This document shows, one piece after another, positions 4,342 through 6,371 of a DNA stretch of 6,371 nucleotides. How positions within the stretch are numbered: the stretch's first letter is position 1; the number at the start of each line of letters is the position of its first letter. The translations under genes were made by a program, and so were the position numbers. The stretch is from CAZDXJ01 sp964509475 (GTDB lineage: Bacteria; Pseudomonadota; Gammaproteobacteria; Methylococcales; Methylomonadaceae), in assembly GCA_964509475.1 (NCBI GenBank), contig CAZDXJ010000100.1, positions 1 through 6,371 on the forward strand, written 5' to 3'. The notes below the pieces were generated by a model. That model had not been told where the DNA came from and did not search any database. It worked only from the letters and a program-made list of their open reading frames with translations.

Positions 4342-5900
4342 GCGGAACCTCCTATTTTTTCATGAAAATAACGGCCTGTGTGTAAACTGCTCGGGCCAAG
4401 GCGCGCATATTTGAACATCAAAAACAGCTCAATAACCAACAAGAAGGTATAAAACGCGATAAAGCCGCCCAGACTTAGATAAAGTTCGGTCGCTGAACGG
4501 CTGGAAGCGCTCAGGTAGGTCGGTAAGGTTTCCGCTATGGTCCAAGGTTGGCGGCCGTATTCGGCGACAAACCAGCCCATTTCATTGGCAATCCAGGGCA
4601 GGGGGATCGAATACAACGCCAACCACAGCAACCCGCGCAGACGGGTGATTTTTTGTGTTGAACAGGCATAAAATGCCAGGGCAAAAATAAACAACATCAT
4701 AAAACCGCAAGCGACCATGATGCGAAATGTCCAGAACAGCGACGCGACATTGGGAATTGTGTCCTGTGCCGCTTGTTTGATTTGCGCTTCGGTCGCATCA
4801 ACAACGTTGTCCGTATATTTTTTTAATAACAAGCCAAAGCCAAGATCAGCTTTTACCTTGTCAAAAGCCATTTGCGTGTCTGCATCGTTTTGTCCATTGC
4901 GCAGTTTTTGCAGGAGTGCGTAGGCACTCATACCCTTACGAATGCGTTGTTCATTTTGTACCAGAAAATCCTTTATGCCGGTAATCGGTTCATCGGTCGA
5001 GCGGGTGGCAATCAGGCCCAATATCCAGGGAATCTTGACCGCAGCGTGAGTTTGCATGTTTTCCTGGTCAGGAAAACCAATAACGGTAAACGAAGCCGGT
5101 GGCGGTTCTGTTTCCCATTCGGCTTCAATTGCCGCTAGTTTGACGCGTTGTACCTGGCCATCGGTATAACCACTTTCATCACCCAGCACAATAACTGACA
5201 ATACCGCCGCCAAACCAAAACCGGCGGCGATGGTAAAGGAACGGACGGCAAATGCCATATCCCGCCGCTGCAGCATATAATAGGCGCTGATACCGAGTAC
5301 AAACATGGCACCGGTGCAATAACCTCCGGCAACGGTATGCACGAACTTGACCTGGGCGGCCGGGTTGAACACCACGGCGGCAAAATCGGTCACTTCCATG
5401 CGCATGGTCTGATAATTAAATTCAGCGCCAACCGGCGCCTGCATCCAGCCATTGGCAATCAGGATCATCAGGGCGGATAAATTGGTGCCCAAAGCCAGCA
5501 ACCAGGTACAAAGTAAATGCTGCACCTTGCTGATGCGGTCCCAACCAAAAAAGAACACCCCGATCATGGTCGATTCGAGGAAAAAGGCCAGCAAACCTTC
5601 GATGGCCAGGGGCACGCCAAAAATATCACCGACATAATGCGAATAATAAGCCCAGTTGGTTCCAAACTGAAATTCCAGCGTCAAGCCGGTGGTAACGCCC
5701 AAGGCAAAATTGATTGCAAATAACTTGCCCCAAAAGCGTGTCATATCCTTGTAAATCAATTTGCCGGTCATCACATAAACCGATTCCATAATCGCCAGAA
5801 TGAATGACAAGCCCAGGGTTAGCGGCACAAACAAAAAATGATACAGTGCGGTAATGGCGAATTGTAAACGTGAAAGATCGACAACCTGTTCTGAAATCAT
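4338..5900 (-). CDS. cydA: Cytochrome bd ubiquinol oxidase subunit I
   Basis: 520 residues, close to the 522 of E. coli CydA. This haem-bearing inner-membrane subunit oxidises quinol at the periplasmic face and reduces O2 to water. Residues are offset by +2 from E. coli. His21 is the ligand of the haem b595/d site, and His188 and Met395 (in FRIM) are the haem b558 ligands. Glu101 and Glu109 line the proton path, and Glu447 (GWFVAEYGRQPW) lies near the di-haem site. The quinol loop keeps Lys254 and Glu259 in VKLAAIEAEWETEP. The loop is of the long type (about 254-385), as in bd-I. The start has AGGAGG 7 bases upstream. The ATG overlaps the cydP stop, and the stop overlaps the cydB start, both as ATGA. 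No defect is visible. Confidence 0.98.
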   Translation of the reverse strand: MISEQVVDLSRLQFAITALYHFLFVPLTLGLSFILAIMESVYVMTGKLIYKDMTRFWGKLFAINFALGVTTGLTLEFQFGTNWAYYSHYVGDIFGVPLAIEGLLAFFLESTMIGVFFFGWDRISKVQHLLCTWLLALGTNLSALMILIANGWMQAPVGAEFNYQTMRMEVTDFAAVVFNPAAQVKFVHTVAGGYCTGAMFVLGISAYYMLQRRDMAFAVRSFTIAAGFGLAAVLSVIVLGDESGYTDGQVQRVKLAAIEAEWETEPPPASFTVIGFPDQENMQTHAAVKIPWILGLIATRSTDEPITGIKDFLVQNEQRIRKGMSAYALLQKLRNGQNDADTQMAFDKVKADLGFGLLLKKYTDNVVDATEAQIKQAAQDTIPNVASLFWTFRIMVACGFMMLFIFALAFYACSTQKITRLRGLLWLALYSIPLPWIANEMGWFVAEYGRQPWTIAETLPTYLSASSRSATELYLSLGGFIAFYTFLLVIELFLMFKYARLGPSSLHTGRYFHEKIGGSA

Positions 5901-6121
5901 TGGCCTGCCTCCTGTATGGAAGGTTGGGATGAAGGCGGGGCGGTGCCAGAGTCCAGAAAAGCGGCGGCAACCGTGTCAGCAGTCAGGGTTTTATCCAGTG
6001 GCCGACTGAAAAAAATGACCCACAAAGCATAAATCAATACCGCTTTAAGCAGTAATAGGATTATGATTTCCCGCCGCAGAGAATCGGTTTCTGTTGGCGT
6101 TTGCATAACGTCGCGCATCAT
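5897..6121 (-). CDS. cydP: Small single-helix cytochrome bd-associated protein CydP
   Basis: A 74-residue protein preceding cydA. It has a charged N-terminus with SLRREI (14-19), one transmembrane helix at about 19-38 (IIILLLLKAVLIYALWVIFF), then SRP and a polar Ala/Pro/Ser-rich tail. The pattern LRREI...K...LW..FF..P fits the putative small cytochrome oxidase subunit family called CydP, found beside cydAB in several proteobacteria. Its exact role is poorly known. Its stop overlaps the cydA start (ATGA), so the two are probably co-translated. The start is uncertain: ATGs occur at residues 1, 2 and 6 (6121, 6118 and 6106), none with a clear ribosome-binding site. The predicted transcript start near 6135 allows any of them. 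Confidence 0.8.
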   Translation of the reverse strand: MMRDVMQTPTETDSLRREIIILLLLKAVLIYALWVIFFSRPLDKTLTADTVAAAFLDSGTAPPSSQPSIQEAGQ

Positions 6122-6141
6122 GATTTTTGAAAACGTATAAG

Positions 6142-6171
6142 ATTATAATAATACTCTTATTATTTTGTCTA
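6142..6171 (-). promoter_or_regulatory. Likely sigma-70 promoter of the cyd operon
   Basis: On the minus strand, TAGACA (6166-6171) and a perfect TATAAT (6142-6147) are separated by 18 bases. Transcription would begin around 6135, just before cydP. The -35 box differs from TTGACA at one position, and the region is strongly A/T-rich. It is the only good match upstream of the operon. Confidence 0.6.
6147..6164. promoter_or_regulatory. Candidate operator: inverted repeat AATAATA-CTCT-TATTATT
   Basis: Perfect 7-bp arms with a 4-bp gap fill the spacer between the -35 and -10 boxes of the presumed cyd promoter. A dimeric regulator bound here would block RNA polymerase. The sequence does not match the FNR site (TTGAT-N4-ATCAA), and I cannot name the regulator. 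In A/T-rich DNA such symmetry can also arise by chance. Confidence 0.4.
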
Positions 6172-6221
6172 CTGTAAATAGGCTTCTGTGTGAAATTTTT
6201 GTAACCCGCGCCCTCCCTGTC

Positions 6222-6251
6222 GGGTTCCGCCAGTTCGTGGCAGAATGATGG
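6222..6251 (+). repeat. Degenerate third copy of the REP-like repeat
   Basis: Thirty bases match the copy at 2308-2337 at 25 positions by eye (GGGTTCCGCCAGT... against GGATTCCGCCAGT...). It is unpaired here and lies between the cyd promoter and the transposase fragment. Confidence 0.6.
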
Positions 6252-6262
6252 CTTGACAAGTG

Positions 6263-6371
6263 TCATTGACTGCAACATCCTGTTGCAGACAAGCAGATAA
6301 ATCCAGCCCGCACCACAAAAGGTTTGATTTTGCTTTGCTCGACTTCAGCGCACCAGTGCTCAATAAAGGCA
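6263..6371 (-). pseudogene. Truncated ISL3-like transposase fragment (runs off the right edge)
   Basis: Reading leftward from 6370 in one frame gives AFIEHWCAEVEQSKIKPFV (6370-6314). Its E.W...V..S.(I/L).P(F/L) pattern resembles the segment before the last DDE motif region of ISL3-family transposases. After this, family similarity stops; the frame continues through about 16 unrelated residues (ending ATGCCSQ) to a TGA at 6263-6265. The expected C-terminal 'A..I..H..G......I.NG..EG.NS' block is missing. So the gene is cut off by other repeat sequence. It may be a decayed relative of the transposase at the left edge, which has the same orientation. The recognition rests on 19 residues and is tentative. 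Confidence 0.5.
6270..6288. repeat. Hairpin CTGCAACA-TCC-TGTTGCAG
   Basis: Perfect 8-bp arms close on a 3-base loop at the broken end of the transposase fragment. The right half, CCTGTTGCAGACA (6279-6291), also occurs at 364-376, so it belongs to a dispersed repeat. No T-run follows on either strand that would make it a standard terminator. Confidence 0.5.

Noticed and set aside
6169..6363. Minus-strand 64-codon ORF at the right edge
   Set aside because: It is a different frame over the transposase fragment and repeats; the frame starting at 6370 has the family-like sequence.
1..6371. CRISPR array, tRNA or rRNA genes
   Set aside because: I saw no regularly spaced direct repeats and no tRNA- or rRNA-like segments on either strand.

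Overview
This 6.4-kb window looks like the chromosome of a gammaproteobacterium of moderate GC content. The cytochrome bd subunits closely resemble the E. coli bd-I type. Dispersed short palindromes and non-autonomous transposons suggest a repeat-rich genome; a methanotroph of the Methylococcales type is my best guess, by inference only. Every protein gene I support is on the minus strand.

Layout, left to right. 1-148: the start of an ISL3-family transposase that runs off the left edge. 149-758: no intact gene, but two miniature transposons with intact-looking ends and target duplications (395-524, IS4-like; 623-728, ISL3-like), a 12-bp-armed hairpin and a dispersed repeat. 759-2006: an outer-membrane beta-barrel of the alginate-export (AlgE-like) family with a signal peptide. 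2007-2430: an intergenic stretch with a 16-bp palindrome and a pair of inverted REP-like repeats. 2431-2610: a possible 59-codon small ORF. 2611-6121: a compact respiratory operon, transcribed right to left as cydP-cydA-cydB-cydX. 6122-6171: its likely promoter, with an inverted repeat in the spacer. 6172-6371: repeat debris and a truncated piece of a second ISL3-like transposase.

The operon encodes a cytochrome bd quinol oxidase, which oxidises quinol and reduces O2 to water at very high oxygen affinity. CydA carries the haem ligands and the quinol loop, CydB is the second core subunit, and CydP is a small single-helix accessory protein. The third gene, in the position of cydX, is the main discovery. 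Its first ~28 residues are a near-textbook CydX, the small subunit needed for bd-I stability. They are followed without a break by a GGDEF-type domain of about 150 residues. That domain has lost the GGDEF catalytic signature (DAKTF instead) but keeps an RxxD motif at exactly the spacing of the c-di-GMP inhibitory site. The arrangement suggests that a respiratory oxidase may carry a built-in nucleotide-sensing, probably c-di-GMP-binding, module. This is a hypothesis from sequence, not a demonstrated function.
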